A stretch of DNA of 64,000 nucleotides from Palsa-1400 sp036501625. GTDB taxonomy: Bacteria > Verrucomicrobiota > Verrucomicrobiia > Limisphaerales > Palsa-1400. The notes under the pieces were generated by a model. The model was not told where the DNA came from, did no database searches, and saw nothing but the letters and a program-made list of their open reading frames with translations. Position 1 is the stretch's first letter; each line of letters starts with the position of its first letter. A program made the position numbers and the translations under genes. This document shows, one piece after another, positions 1 through 8,968 of the stretch. The stretch lies in NCBI GenBank assembly GCA_036501625.1, contig DASXZY010000088.1:62001-126000 (forward strand). The letters are read 5' to 3'.

Positions 1-1245
1 GCATCGACCGTTCTTTATACGGAAGATTGGGGCACAACCAACGGAGGCAGAACTTTCGCGGCTGTGGGCTGGACTGCCGTGGAGCCTTCATCAATCAATC
101 CGCCGTATGTGGGATTCTATTCGGCCGGGACTCCAACCGATTCCGGCAGCGGCGCTCCCTTGCCGGCCGAAACGGTTTATTACACCGGCCTCACCGCCGG
201 GCAAACGGAAATGATTTACACGGTGGCCGGCGCGGGCACGGGCGGCGGCGGCGACTCCGCTTTTACGGCCATTGACCCATCGCTGCACCCTGGCCTCACC
301 CTCTCTGTGGAAGCCAGCGATGAAGGAAGCTCGACGGCCAATTATTTTGCCGTGCAAGTCGGCGGGGCTTGGTATGTGTCCACCATAGCGCTGGCTGCCT
401 CCAATCCAACCTATCCTCAGTTTGCGCTCTCCAGCTTGACTTATACAACGCAAGCATCCGCCTGGAACCAATTGACCGTCAGTGCCAACGGCGTCACCAT
501 CGGCGCCGCGGCCTCGGCGAATCTGTCTGGGCCAATCACCGGCATCGGCATCGTTCAATTCGGGGCGGGCGGATGGAATTACAATGAGGTCATTATTTCG
601 GAGCCTCCCATAACCTCCACCGTGACGGTCTATACTGAAGATTGGGGCACGACCAACGGCGGCAGAACTTTCCCGGCCGTCGGCTGGACCGCCGTCGAGC
701 CTCCATCAATCAATCCGCCCTACGTGGGGTTCTATTCGGCTGGAACTCCGACTGATTCCGGCAGCGGGACTCCCTTGCCGGCCGAAACGGTTTATTACAC
801 CGGCTTGGCCGCCGGGCAAACGGAAATGATTTATACTGTGGCTGGCGCGGGCGCGGGCAGTGGCGGTGATTCCGCTTTCACTGCCATCGATCCGTTGCAA
901 TACCCCGGCCTGACTCTCGCGGTCGAAGCGAGCGACGAAGGAAGCTCGACGCCCAATTACTTTGCCGTGCAGGTCGGCGGGGCTTGGTATGTGTCCGCCA
1001 CCGCTCTGTCTGCCGCCAATCCGAGCTATCCGCAGTTCGCGCTCTCCAGCTTGGCTTACACAACCCAGGCAGCCGCTTGGAACCAACTGGCGGTTAATGC
1101 CAATGACGTCACTATCGGCTCCGCGGCCTCGGCGAATCTGTCAGGTCCAATTACCGGCATCGGCATCGTTCAATCCGGCGCGGGCGGCTGGAACTACAAT
1201 GAAATCATTATTTCGCAGGCTCCAGCAGCGGCTGCCACAGGGCCT
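1..1245 (+). repeat. Two tandem, nearly identical coding modules
   Basis: The segment encoding 'YTEDWGTTNGGRTF' occurs at about base 16 and again about base 631, an offset of 615 bases (205 codons). The two encoded modules look 85-90% identical by eye, whereas the next copy (about base 1258) is much more diverged. This indicates a recent in-frame tandem duplication. Confidence 0.85.
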
Positions 1246-4038
1246 TCCGCAACCATCTACTCAGAAGATTGGGGCACGCCGTTTCTCAACGCCACTGGCA
1301 CTCAAAATGGCGCCGCGAACGTGGCTGATGTCGGCTGGAGCGCTTCTGGCATCGCCTACACTGGATCGTATTCCGCGCCGGGAAGCATTGATGTTGGCAC
1401 GGGTGTCACCTTTCCCCCGCCGCCTCTTGGAAACATCAACGGCACCAACAACTCCCTCTATGCGTCCCTGGACCAAACCGACGGTTACATCGGAGTCCTC
1501 TACACGACCGACACCAATGGCCCCGGCGCGGATGGCGACGTTGCCTTTTCCGACATCAATCCCGCCAATTATCCGGGCGGCGTGGTGCTGAACATGGAAT
1601 CGCAATTCAATTCCACCACTCTCGCCACCAATTATTTTGCCGTCCAAGTCGGGGGCCAATGGTATGTCTCCGCCGCTGGATTTACGAACAACGGCCCCAA
1701 CCGGGTGCCCGTCTTCGCGCATAGCAGTTTGGTTTACAATCCTCAGGCCAGCAATTGGAACACCCTCAGTTTCCAGGAAGGCGCGGTGAACCCCGCCGAC
1801 CCTGTTTCCATCGGCGCGCGGGCGGGGGCCAATTTGTCCGGCCCGATCACAGGCGTGGGCATCGTCGTCTTCGGAGACCCGGGTTTTACCGGAGGCGCGA
1901 CCGGTTACGGCATCAATTTCGCCGCCTATAGCATTACGACTCCTTTGGTCAACTCTGGCGTTGCCGCGCCAAAAATCGACGCGGCAGGATTCAGCCAAAC
2001 GGCCTTCGCGGGCGGAACCGCGTCATTCGCCGTTGATGCTTTCGTGGGCGCGGCGCCTCTGGCTTACACCTGGACGCTGACGACCCCCAGCGGTTCCGCC
2101 GTGCTGAACAACGGAGCAACTGGAACAGGTTCCTTTATCATCGGCGCGAACAGCAACTCGATTGCCATCTCCAACGTCAGCGCCGCGGACGCGGGAACTT
2201 ACTCCGTCGAAGTGGCCAATCTGCACGGCTCTGACTTCAGCGCCAACTACTCCACCAACACTTTGACAGTCAATCCTCTTCCCAGCGACGTCCTCTACGC
2301 GGAGACGTTCCCTGTGGCTGGCCCGTTCCCAGCCGGCGAATCACCGGCGGCGGTTGGATGGACGGCTGCGGTTTCCTCCTCGGACAATCCGAACCGCCTG
2401 GACGAAGCCGGAAGTTTGTATGCCTTTGAAGCCGCGCCCACGACCATGGGCTTTTTCACCTCATCCGCCACGGATGTGCCCGGACTTTCGGGATTGCCAT
2501 TTACCAACATCAATCCGGCCAGTTTCCCCACCGTGTCTTTCCGCGCCAGCATCGCGGACCCGACGGGCGACACTGCGACGGCCATTTATTTCGCGGTGGA
2601 GATGACGGGGGGCCAATGGTACGCAAGTTCATCCTCAATTCAATTGGCCGCGGCGCCCGGCGTCTATAACACCTACGGCCTGCAATTCAGCACGGCCGCC
2701 CTTGAATGGAACACGCTCACAGTCAGCTCCAGTGCGGTCGCGATTGGATCAGTCGCCTCGGCCGATCTCACCGGAAATATCATTGGCGCCGGAATCGTAT
2801 TTGTCTTCGGCGCCACCGCCGCTGAATACGATATGAACAGTTTTGAATTGGTGACCGACCCAACCCCGCCTGTGCTGGCCAGCTTCCCGTCGCTGCCGGA
2901 CGTGCCGTATCCGCAAACAGTTTACGCGGGCGGCGGCGCATCCTTCTATTTTACAGAGGCAGGGACGCTTCCTTTGACCAACAATTGGAAGTTTAACGGC
3001 TCCGGCCCAAACCTCGCCGACGGCACTGCCGCCAGCGGCTCTGTCATCAGCGGATCGCAGACGACCGAGATCACGATCGAAAACGCAGGCTCCGCCGACG
3101 CGGGCGCTTACGACCCGTTCGTGTCCAACCCGGCCGGGACAACGGACTTGGGCAGCAGCCCGAATAATGTTTACGGGACGCCGACCCTGACGGTCAATCC
3201 GCCGCCCCTGGGCCTGATTTACACGGAGGTTTTTCCTCTTTACAAACCGGTCACCGCGAACCAGCCCTTCAGCCTCATTGGCTGGACCAACCAATCAGAC
3301 GTGCCGGCCCGCATTTACCAAACCGGCAGCGCCCTGGTCGGCACGGGGGCGGCTTACGCTTACGAATCCATTCAGACTAATTCGCTCTTTTATGCTTCGA
3401 CGGCCTCGGACACCGGCTTTTCGGGATTGCCGTTCATCGCTTTCGACCCCGCGAATTATCCCGCGGGCAGCATTGGATTTTCGACCAGCATGGAAGCCGG
3501 CAATGCCGCTTATACGAACGTCTCCGCGTCCTTTGCCGTAGAACAGGGCGGCCAATGGTACGCCATGGTCACGCCAGTCGCGCCGGCCGTCGCTTCTCCT
3601 CCGACTCCGCTGTCCACCTCGGCTTTCACGACTCTGCCGACGCAATACTACAGCCCGCTGGCATCGCAATGGCATACCCTCACTCTGGCGGGCACGGCTG
3701 GAGTCATCGTGGGAGGAACGCCCGCGCAAAACCTGAGCGGCCCGATCTCGGCCGCGGGTTTGCTATTCCAGAGTTTTGGCACGGCCGGCGGCTCGATTGA
3801 CTACAATTCCTTCACCATCCAAGCCACTGGCGCGGGCAGCCTCCTCGGTGGCATCAATATTGGCCCAGAGGTCAATGGTTCGGCCACGCTTTCCTGGATT
3901 GGAAACGCGGCCGTCAATGTCCAAAGCTCCACGGACTTGAAACATTGGACGGATCTCTCAGGCACGCTGGGCATGCACAGTTTCACTGTGCTCATTGCCA
4001 CAAGCCCTGCGGTTTACTACCGGCTTGCCGCCCACTAA
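1..4038 (+). CDS. Giant secreted modular repeat protein with Ig-like domains (5' end outside window)
   Basis: The reading frame is open from the first base, so the protein starts upstream; 1,345 residues are visible. Five copies of a module of about 205 residues that opens with a 'YTEDWGT'-like motif begin near residues 3, 208, 415, 763 and 1071. Copies 1 and 2 are nearly identical and later ones are diverged. Two Ig-like domains, each with a 'SADAGxY' core, lie near residues 657-760 and 962-1066. The C-terminus has the 'VQSSTDLKHWTDLSG...YYRLA' form common at the ends of large verrucomicrobial exported proteins. The composition is rich in Gly, Ala, Ser and Thr, with almost no Cys, as expected for an extracellular structural or adhesive protein. 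No catalytic motif was seen. The stop overlaps the end of recJ on the other strand by 4 bases. Ligand and function are unknown. Confidence 0.85.
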   Translation, partial: ASTVLYTEDWGTTNGGRTFAAVGWTAVEPSSINPPYVGFYSAGTPTDSGSGAPLPAETVYYTGLTAGQTEMIYTVAGAGTGGGGDSAFTAIDPSLHPGLTLSVEASDEGSSTANYFAVQVGGAWYVSTIALAASNPTYPQFALSSLTYTTQASAWNQLTVSANGVTIGAAASANLSGPITGIGIVQFGAGGWNYNEVIISEPPITSTVTVYTEDWGTTNGGRTFPAVGWTAVEPPSINPPYVGFYSAGTPTDSGSGTPLPAETVYYTGLAAGQTEMIYTVAGAGAGSGGDSAFTAIDPLQYPGLTLAVEASDEGSSTPNYFAVQVGGAWYVSATALSAANPSYPQFALSSLAYTTQAAAWNQLAVNANDVTIGSAASANLSGPITGIGIVQSGAGGWNYNEIIISQAPAAAATGPSATIYSEDWGTPFLNATGTQNGAANVADVGWSASGIAYTGSYSAPGSIDVGTGVTFPPPPLGNINGTNNSLYASLDQTDGYIGVLYTTDTNGPGADGDVAFSDINPANYPGGVVLNMESQFNSTTLATNYFAVQVGGQWYVSAAGFTNNGPNRVPVFAHSSLVYNPQASNWNTLSFQEGAVNPADPVSIGARAGANLSGPITGVGIVVFGDPGFTGGATGYGINFAAYSITTPLVNSGVAAPKIDAAGFSQTAFAGGTASFAVDAFVGAAPLAYTWTLTTPSGSAVLNNGATGTGSFIIGANSNSIAISNVSAADAGTYSVEVANLHGSDFSANYSTNTLTVNPLPSDVLYAETFPVAGPFPAGESPAAVGWTAAVSSSDNPNRLDEAGSLYAFEAAPTTMGFFTSSATDVPGLSGLPFTNINPASFPTVSFRASIADPTGDTATAIYFAVEMTGGQWYASSSSIQLAAAPGVYNTYGLQFSTAALEWNTLTVSSSAVAIGSVASADLTGNIIGAGIVFVFGATAAEYDMNSFELVTDPTPPVLASFPSLPDVPYPQTVYAGGGASFYFTEAGTLPLTNNWKFNGSGPNLADGTAASGSVISGSQTTEITIENAGSADAGAYDPFVSNPAGTTDLGSSPNNVYGTPTLTVNPPPLGLIYTEVFPLYKPVTANQPFSLIGWTNQSDVPARIYQTGSALVGTGAAYAYESIQTNSLFYASTASDTGFSGLPFIAFDPANYPAGSIGFSTSMEAGNAAYTNVSASFAVEQGGQWYAMVTPVAPAVASPPTPLSTSAFTTLPTQYYSPLASQWHTLTLAGTAGVIVGGTPAQNLSGPISAAGLLFQSFGTAGGSIDYNSFTIQATGAGSLLGGINIGPEVNGSATLSWIGNAAVNVQSSTDLKHWTDLSGTLGMHSFTVLIATSPAVYYRLAAH

Positions 4039-5741
4039 CTGCTGGCCTGCCAATCGAGCAGTTTCAGTTGCACGGAACGGCGGCCGTTGTATTCGTTGAC
4101 AGACGGCGTGAAGGCGATGTCGAAGCGGCCCTCGGGCAACTTGGCGTCGCGGCAATTCCACCAAACCGCCTCCACGGCTTCTCCGCCGGTTGTCAAGTGG
4201 AGTTTGGCGTGCTGGTTCTCCTTGCCCATGCGCCAGGGCGGCCGGGCGTGGCGGACGCCGCGCAATGCCAGGCGCACCACCGGATTGCCTTGGCCCATCG
4301 GCTCCAGCCGTGCCAGTTCCGCGATCTGATCCAGCGTGAGATCGGATGAGGCCACTTCAGCGTCCAGCTTCAGGCAGGGCCGGAGCTGTTCCTGGGTCAG
4401 GATGGCGCGGGCCATCTCATTCAGGCGCGACCGCAATGGGCCGACTTGCCCAGCCTCGATGCTCAGGCCCGCCGCCATGGCATGGCCCCCATGGCGCAAC
4501 AGCAAATCCGCGCATCCGCGCAGAGACGCCGCCAAGTCAAAACCGTCGATGCTGCGGCCGGAACCCCGCCAGCAAACGCCGTCGCCGCCCAGAATCAAAG
4601 TCGGCCGGTAAAACTCCTGCAACACGCGCGACGCCACGATGCCCACCACGCCGATGTGCCATTCCTCGCGCCCTTCGACGATTACGAAATCCGTGGCGGC
4701 ATCGAAACGCGGGCGGAGCGAGGCGGTAATTTCCTGGCAGATGGCGCGTTCAATGTCCTGGCGCTGGCGGTTGCGCTCGTCGAGGCGGCGGGCAAGCGTT
4801 TCGGCCTCGCCTGCGTCGGTGGTCAATAACAATGAAAGGGCGTCTTGCGCGTCCTCCATTCGCCCGGCCGCGTTCAAGCGCGGGCCGAGTTGGAAGGCAA
4901 CTTGGTAACTGTCGGCGCCCGCTTTCGCGCCAGCCACGGTTTGAAGCGCGCGCAAGCCCGGGCGCGGCGACGCATTCAACCGCTCCAGCCCCGCGGCGGT
5001 GAGAATCCGGTTTTCGCCTGTCAAAGGAACGATGTCGGCGATGGAGCCTAGCGCGGCCAGGTCCAGTTGCGCGCGCAAGTCCGCGGCTTCGGCCTCCGGC
5101 ACGCCCAATTCGCGCATTCGCTTGAGCAGCGCGTGGACGAGTTTGAAGGCGAGGCCGGCCGAGCAAAGTTCGTGAAAGGCGGCGCCCAATTGAGGATTGA
5201 CCAGCGCCACCGCTGCCGGCGCGGGATTGGAAATCTGGTGATGATCCAGCACCACAACATCCACGCCCTTTTCCCGCAGCCACGCGATGGTATCGACGGC
5301 AGTGGAACCGCAATCAACCGCTAACAGCAGTCCCGCTGGAAATTGTTGCAGGCAGCGTGCGGCAGCATCGCGGCCCAGTCCGTATCCTTCCTCCAGGCGA
5401 TGCGGCAGATAGTGCGCCACGCGCCAGCCTAGCGCGCCGAGCGTCTCCTTGAGCAGAGCGGTGGAAGTGACGCCATCGACGTCGTAATCGCCAAAGATCA
5501 CCACCAGTTCACCGCGCGCGCGGGCGTCCAGCAGGCGTTCAACGGCGGCCGCCATATTCGGAATCAGGAAAGGGTCGGCCAGATTTTTGAGGCGCGGCTG
5601 GAGAAATCGCCCTGCCAATTCCGGATCGCCCGCACCGCGGTTATGAAGGCACTGGGCCAGCAAAGGAGAAATTTGCAAGGCCTCCGCCCGCTGCCGGCAA
5701 AGCTCCGGCTGCGGCGCGGCCATGGTCCAGGTGAATTTCAT
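4035..5741 (-). CDS. recJ: Single-stranded-DNA-specific exonuclease RecJ
   Basis: This is a 5'-3' single-strand DNA exonuclease of recombination and mismatch repair, 568 aa and close to the usual length. DHH-phosphoesterase motifs are in order: DYDVDG at about 85-90, VDCGS at about 142, LDHH at about 165-168, then 'LGSIADIVPL', 'GPRLNAAGRM' and, in the DHHA1 part, 'HIGVVGIVASR' and 'RHGGHAMAAG'. The chosen start (MKFTW) is the last Met before conserved sequence. An upstream in-frame Met at 5789 would extend into the divergent promoter region and adds nothing recognisable. No Shine-Dalgarno is visible. It is divergent from the coiled-coil gene at 5852 and converges with the repeat-protein gene, overlapping it by 4 bases. 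Confidence 0.95.
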   Translation of the reverse strand: MKFTWTMAAPQPELCRQRAEALQISPLLAQCLHNRGAGDPELAGRFLQPRLKNLADPFLIPNMAAAVERLLDARARGELVVIFGDYDVDGVTSTALLKETLGALGWRVAHYLPHRLEEGYGLGRDAAARCLQQFPAGLLLAVDCGSTAVDTIAWLREKGVDVVVLDHHQISNPAPAAVALVNPQLGAAFHELCSAGLAFKLVHALLKRMRELGVPEAEAADLRAQLDLAALGSIADIVPLTGENRILTAAGLERLNASPRPGLRALQTVAGAKAGADSYQVAFQLGPRLNAAGRMEDAQDALSLLLTTDAGEAETLARRLDERNRQRQDIERAICQEITASLRPRFDAATDFVIVEGREEWHIGVVGIVASRVLQEFYRPTLILGGDGVCWRGSGRSIDGFDLAASLRGCADLLLRHGGHAMAAGLSIEAGQVGPLRSRLNEMARAILTQEQLRPCLKLDAEVASSDLTLDQIAELARLEPMGQGNPVVRLALRGVRHARPPWRMGKENQHAKLHLTTGGEAVEAVWWNCRDAKLPEGRFDIAFTPSVNEYNGRRSVQLKLLDWQASS

Positions 5742-5851
5742 TCGGCGGCCCAAGTTTGGGGCGTCCCGGCGCGGAAGACAAGTTGGCATCGGCCTTGCCT
5801 GCTTTTATACTTGCCAAAAGCGGTGGGGTGGGGCATGGTCATCTCATCAGA

Positions 5852-7819
5852 ATGAGCGATTTTGAAGCCATTCAGGCGGTCTTGGTTCGCGCAGCCCGGC
5901 GTCGGCGCCTGGAACGGGCTTGGAACGGCATGTGGAAGGGCCTCTTCATTGGCGCGGCAGTCTGGCTCGCGGCACTTGTCGTTTATAAACTTGCTCCCAT
6001 TCCCGCTTCGATTCCCAACTATGCCGGACTCTTCGCGGCCCTTTGCATCGCCGGGGGATTTCTGCGGGGCTGGATGCGTCCGCTTAATTTGAGCCAGGCG
6101 GCCCGCTGCCTGGATGAACGCCAAAATTTGCAGGAGCGCCTCAGCACTGCCCTCGAAGTGGCTCCCTCCGGTCCAGTCGAAGGCTGGCGCGCATTGCTGG
6201 TTTCGGACGCCGCGCGATTCGCGGCCAAATTGGATCCGCGTAAAGTTTTCCCTTACCATCTGCCTCGCGCCAGCCGATGGGCTTTGGCTGCGCTGGCCGT
6301 CGGCGCCGGATTGGGTTTTATCCCGGAGTATCGCACCAGGGCTTACGTCGAAAAACAGCAGGATGCCGCGGCCATTAAGGAAGTCGGAAAACGCATCGTT
6401 GAAGTCACGCACGAGACGCTGGAGCGCCGCGCGCCCGCGATGGAACAGACTCGCAAAGCGATCGAAACCACGCAGGAAGCCGGCCTGCGCCTGGACAAAG
6501 GCTCGCTTTCCCGCAACGACGCACTCAAAGACCTCGCCAACGTGGCTGACAAACTCAAACAGCAGTTGAAGGATTTGGGCAACAAGAATCCCGTTTTCAA
6601 GGCGCTTGACCATCAGGCGCGCGACCAGGCCAGCGCCAGCCCGACCAGCGCCGCCAATCAAAAACAAATCGACGCCCTGCAAAAGGAGTTGGGCAAGGCC
6701 GCTGAAAATCCGGCCGCGCTGGATAAATTGATGGACAAACTCCAGGCGTTGCAAAAAGCCGCCGCCGGGATGCCCAAGGATGATTCTCCCATGGCCGCCG
6801 CCGAGCGCCAGAAGATGGCCCAGAGCCTTTCGGACCTCGCTCAGCAAGCCCGCGAATTGGGCGTGCCCCTGCCCGACCTCGCCGATGCCATCAGTCAATT
6901 GCAGAACAGCCAAAATCTCAATTTCCAAAAAGACATGGATTTGGCCACGTCCGACCTTGAGAAAACCCAGCAGATGTCAAAAGAATTGAAGAAAATGCAG
7001 GAGCAGGCCGACCGCGACGGCAAGGATTTGCCGGAACAATTAAAGTTCGGCCAGGCCGACCTCGCGCAGCAAACGCTGGAGAAAATGGCTGAAAAAGTCC
7101 GTTCCGGCAAAATAACCGCGGAAGAAGCGGCCAAAGTCCTGGATGAAATTTCCCGCTCGGTCAGCCCGGCCACCCCTTACGGCGATGCCGCGGAACTTCT
7201 GCACAAAGCCGCCCAGCAAATGCGCGCCGGTGATAAACCGTCCGCAGGGCAGTCCCTGGCTGACGCCGCCAAGGAATTGGCCAAGATTCAATCGCAATTG
7301 GCCGACGCGAAGGCTTTGCAGGAATCGCTTGACGCCTTAAATAAAGCTGAGGCCTGCCTCGCCACGCACACGGCCTTTGGCGAATGCCCGCAATGCGGCG
7401 ATTGCAGCGGAAAATGCCTGGCGGCCGGACATTGCCTGGCACTGGGCAAACGCAAAGCCGGGCGCGGGGTTGGCACTTGGACGGATGATGATTCCCAGTT
7501 GTATCCGCAGATGAGCGGCCTTTGGGACAATAGCGGCATCAACCGCCCCGACGGCGACCCTCGCGGCCTGACCGACCGCGGGGACCCGCAGTTGGCGGAC
7601 AATCTTTCCCCGACCAAGCTTCACGGCCAGATTACGCCCGGCTCTCCGATGCCCAGCATCACATTGAAGGGAGTCAGCATCAAAGGCCAAAGCTCGGTCG
7701 CCTATCAGGAAGCCACCACCGCCGCCCAAAGTGACGCGCGAAGCGCGTTGAACCAGGACCAAGTTCCGAGGGCCTATCAGGGAGCGGTGCGCGACTACTT
7801 CGACGATTTAAAGAAATGA
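5852..7819 (+). CDS. Membrane-anchored coiled-coil protein with a cysteine cluster (DUF4175-like)
   Basis: This protein has 655 aa. Two hydrophobic segments near the N-terminus (about 30-50 and 55-70) and a third near 150 follow a short basic lead, the layout of DUF4175-like proteins. A long Gln/Lys/Leu/Ala-rich region (about 180-500) is predicted coiled coil. A cluster of cysteines follows at 502, 512, 515, 518, 522 and 528 (CPQCGDCSGKC plus a later HC), which resembles a metal site. A Gly/Pro-rich segment and a conserved-looking tail 'VPRAYQGAVRDYFDDL' end the protein. The start at MSDFEA is preferred because the upstream in-frame extension has no recognisable sequence. Function is not known. 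The relatives it resembles are envelope proteins often found near MoxR/VWA gene sets, but none are here. It overlaps the end of the next gene by 12 bases, tail to tail. Confidence 0.75.
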   Translation: MSDFEAIQAVLVRAARRRRLERAWNGMWKGLFIGAAVWLAALVVYKLAPIPASIPNYAGLFAALCIAGGFLRGWMRPLNLSQAARCLDERQNLQERLSTALEVAPSGPVEGWRALLVSDAARFAAKLDPRKVFPYHLPRASRWALAALAVGAGLGFIPEYRTRAYVEKQQDAAAIKEVGKRIVEVTHETLERRAPAMEQTRKAIETTQEAGLRLDKGSLSRNDALKDLANVADKLKQQLKDLGNKNPVFKALDHQARDQASASPTSAANQKQIDALQKELGKAAENPAALDKLMDKLQALQKAAAGMPKDDSPMAAAERQKMAQSLSDLAQQARELGVPLPDLADAISQLQNSQNLNFQKDMDLATSDLEKTQQMSKELKKMQEQADRDGKDLPEQLKFGQADLAQQTLEKMAEKVRSGKITAEEAAKVLDEISRSVSPATPYGDAAELLHKAAQQMRAGDKPSAGQSLADAAKELAKIQSQLADAKALQESLDALNKAEACLATHTAFGECPQCGDCSGKCLAAGHCLALGKRKAGRGVGTWTDDDSQLYPQMSGLWDNSGINRPDGDPRGLTDRGDPQLADNLSPTKLHGQITPGSPMPSITLKGVSIKGQSSVAYQEATTAAQSDARSALNQDQVPRAYQGAVRDYFDDLKK

Positions 7820-8089
7820 CCGCAACATGGTGAACGCGAAGCCTGCCACGAGCAGCGCCGCCACCAGCCACCAGAACCAATGAACCCCGCGCGGGATGGG
7901 TTTTCTCCGCGGAGAGAGTTCGCGCTCCACGAAATCGTCGTAGTCAAATGAATTGTCAGGCAAATCAAGGCCGCCCGGGGTGGCGTCTTCCGACCATCCC
8001 GTCCGCTCATCGGCCCCGCATTCCGGGCAGGCTTTGGCTCTGGCCGGCACATCCGCGCCGCAGTTGGGGCATGTTTCGGGAGATTTCAA
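7808..8089 (-). CDS. Small zinc-ribbon membrane protein
   Basis: This 93-aa protein has two CxxC pairs near the N-terminus (CPNCGADV and CPECGADE), which form a zinc ribbon. An acidic linker (about 35-60), a basic stretch 'RRKPIPRG' and one C-terminal transmembrane helix (about 72-90) follow. The topology suggests a cytoplasmic zinc ribbon tethered to the inner membrane. It lies just downstream of the unknown membrane protein at 8122 on the same strand, with a gap of 32 bases, and may be cotranscribed with it. No specific function can be assigned. Confidence 0.8.
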   Translation of the reverse strand: MKSPETCPNCGADVPARAKACPECGADERTGWSEDATPGGLDLPDNSFDYDDFVERELSPRRKPIPRGVHWFWWLVAALLVAGFAFTMLRSFL

Positions 8090-8121
8090 GGCAGACGCAA
8101 AACGCGCGCGGCCGCTTCAGC

Positions 8122-8895
8122 TTAGTGCGGCTTGGAGTGGGAGAACGCACCGACGATGCCGCGTCCGCCCCACATCGCGGGCGAAACGGCGCAGGGATCG
8201 ACGCTCCAGCGAGCGGCCAATTGGTTGACTTTTTCGACGTTGGCGGCCATCGCTTCGCGCAGGGCGAAGGGGCTTTGTTCCGCGGCGTATTCCAGGCAGA
8301 GCATCTCCAGGTCCTTCTCGGCGGCGGTGACCGGCCCCTGGTTCCAGAGCGTCTCGCCGCCCCAGGCGTAGGCGCGAAAGACGCGGCCCTTTTCAAGGAG
8401 CGCCCAGCAATGATGCTGAACGACCCGGTTGGCGCTGAAGAATTGCACATGGCCCAGCTTCCGGCTCAGGCCAGTCAGAAAATGGAAACAGCGGTCGGGG
8501 TCTTCCGACGGTTCAGGCAGCCCCGAACCGACGACCAATACCCATCCCGACATCGGGGGCGAGATAAAGAGCTTGTCCTCGTGCGCCTCGGCCAGGCCTT
8601 CCTCCCACGAGCAGGGCGTGGGGCGGTGCAGATGAAGGGCTGCCTGCACGACCGAAGCGTTGACAGCCTTGATCGCCAGCCAGCGGCAAGGTTGCTCGAA
8701 TGTGGCGAAGCGCAACGGCGTCGAAAGACTTGCGCTCAACTCTTCGCCGCCCGAAAGCGCGGCGCGGCGGCAGGCGCAATAAATGAAAAATGCCCCGATC
8801 CCCAAGACAATTCCGAACGGAATCAGCATCAGGAGCCAAACAAGTTCTTTGGCGTCGAACTGCACGCAACCTGAATGTAATCCTGCTTTTCTCAT
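8122..8895 (-). CDS. Conserved hypothetical protein with one N-terminal membrane segment
   Basis: This 257-aa protein has a single transmembrane segment near residues 18-40 ('LVWLLMLIPFGIVLGIGAFF'), followed by a soluble domain. Distinctive stretches are 'GWVLVVGSGLPEPSEDPDRC', 'RKLGHVQFF', 'YAWGGETLWNQGPVT' and a C-terminal 'DPCAVSP'. The soluble part looks like a conserved uncharacterised family seen in several phyla, but I cannot name a characterised member. The start MRKAG was chosen over a Met 18 codons upstream because the extra residues are polar and unconserved-looking. It is divergent from the cytochrome fusion at 8969. Confidence 0.7.
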   Translation of the reverse strand: MRKAGLHSGCVQFDAKELVWLLMLIPFGIVLGIGAFFIYCACRRAALSGGEELSASLSTPLRFATFEQPCRWLAIKAVNASVVQAALHLHRPTPCSWEEGLAEAHEDKLFISPPMSGWVLVVGSGLPEPSEDPDRCFHFLTGLSRKLGHVQFFSANRVVQHHCWALLEKGRVFRAYAWGGETLWNQGPVTAAEKDLEMLCLEYAAEQSPFALREAMAANVEKVNQLAARWSVDPCAVSPAMWGGRGIVGAFSHSKPH

Positions 8896-8968
8896 CTTCA
8901 ATGGAAATTCTTTGTCACCGGGCTGGTTATTACCCGCATTTCCCTGCAATCTTCACCCCTGATTTGCC

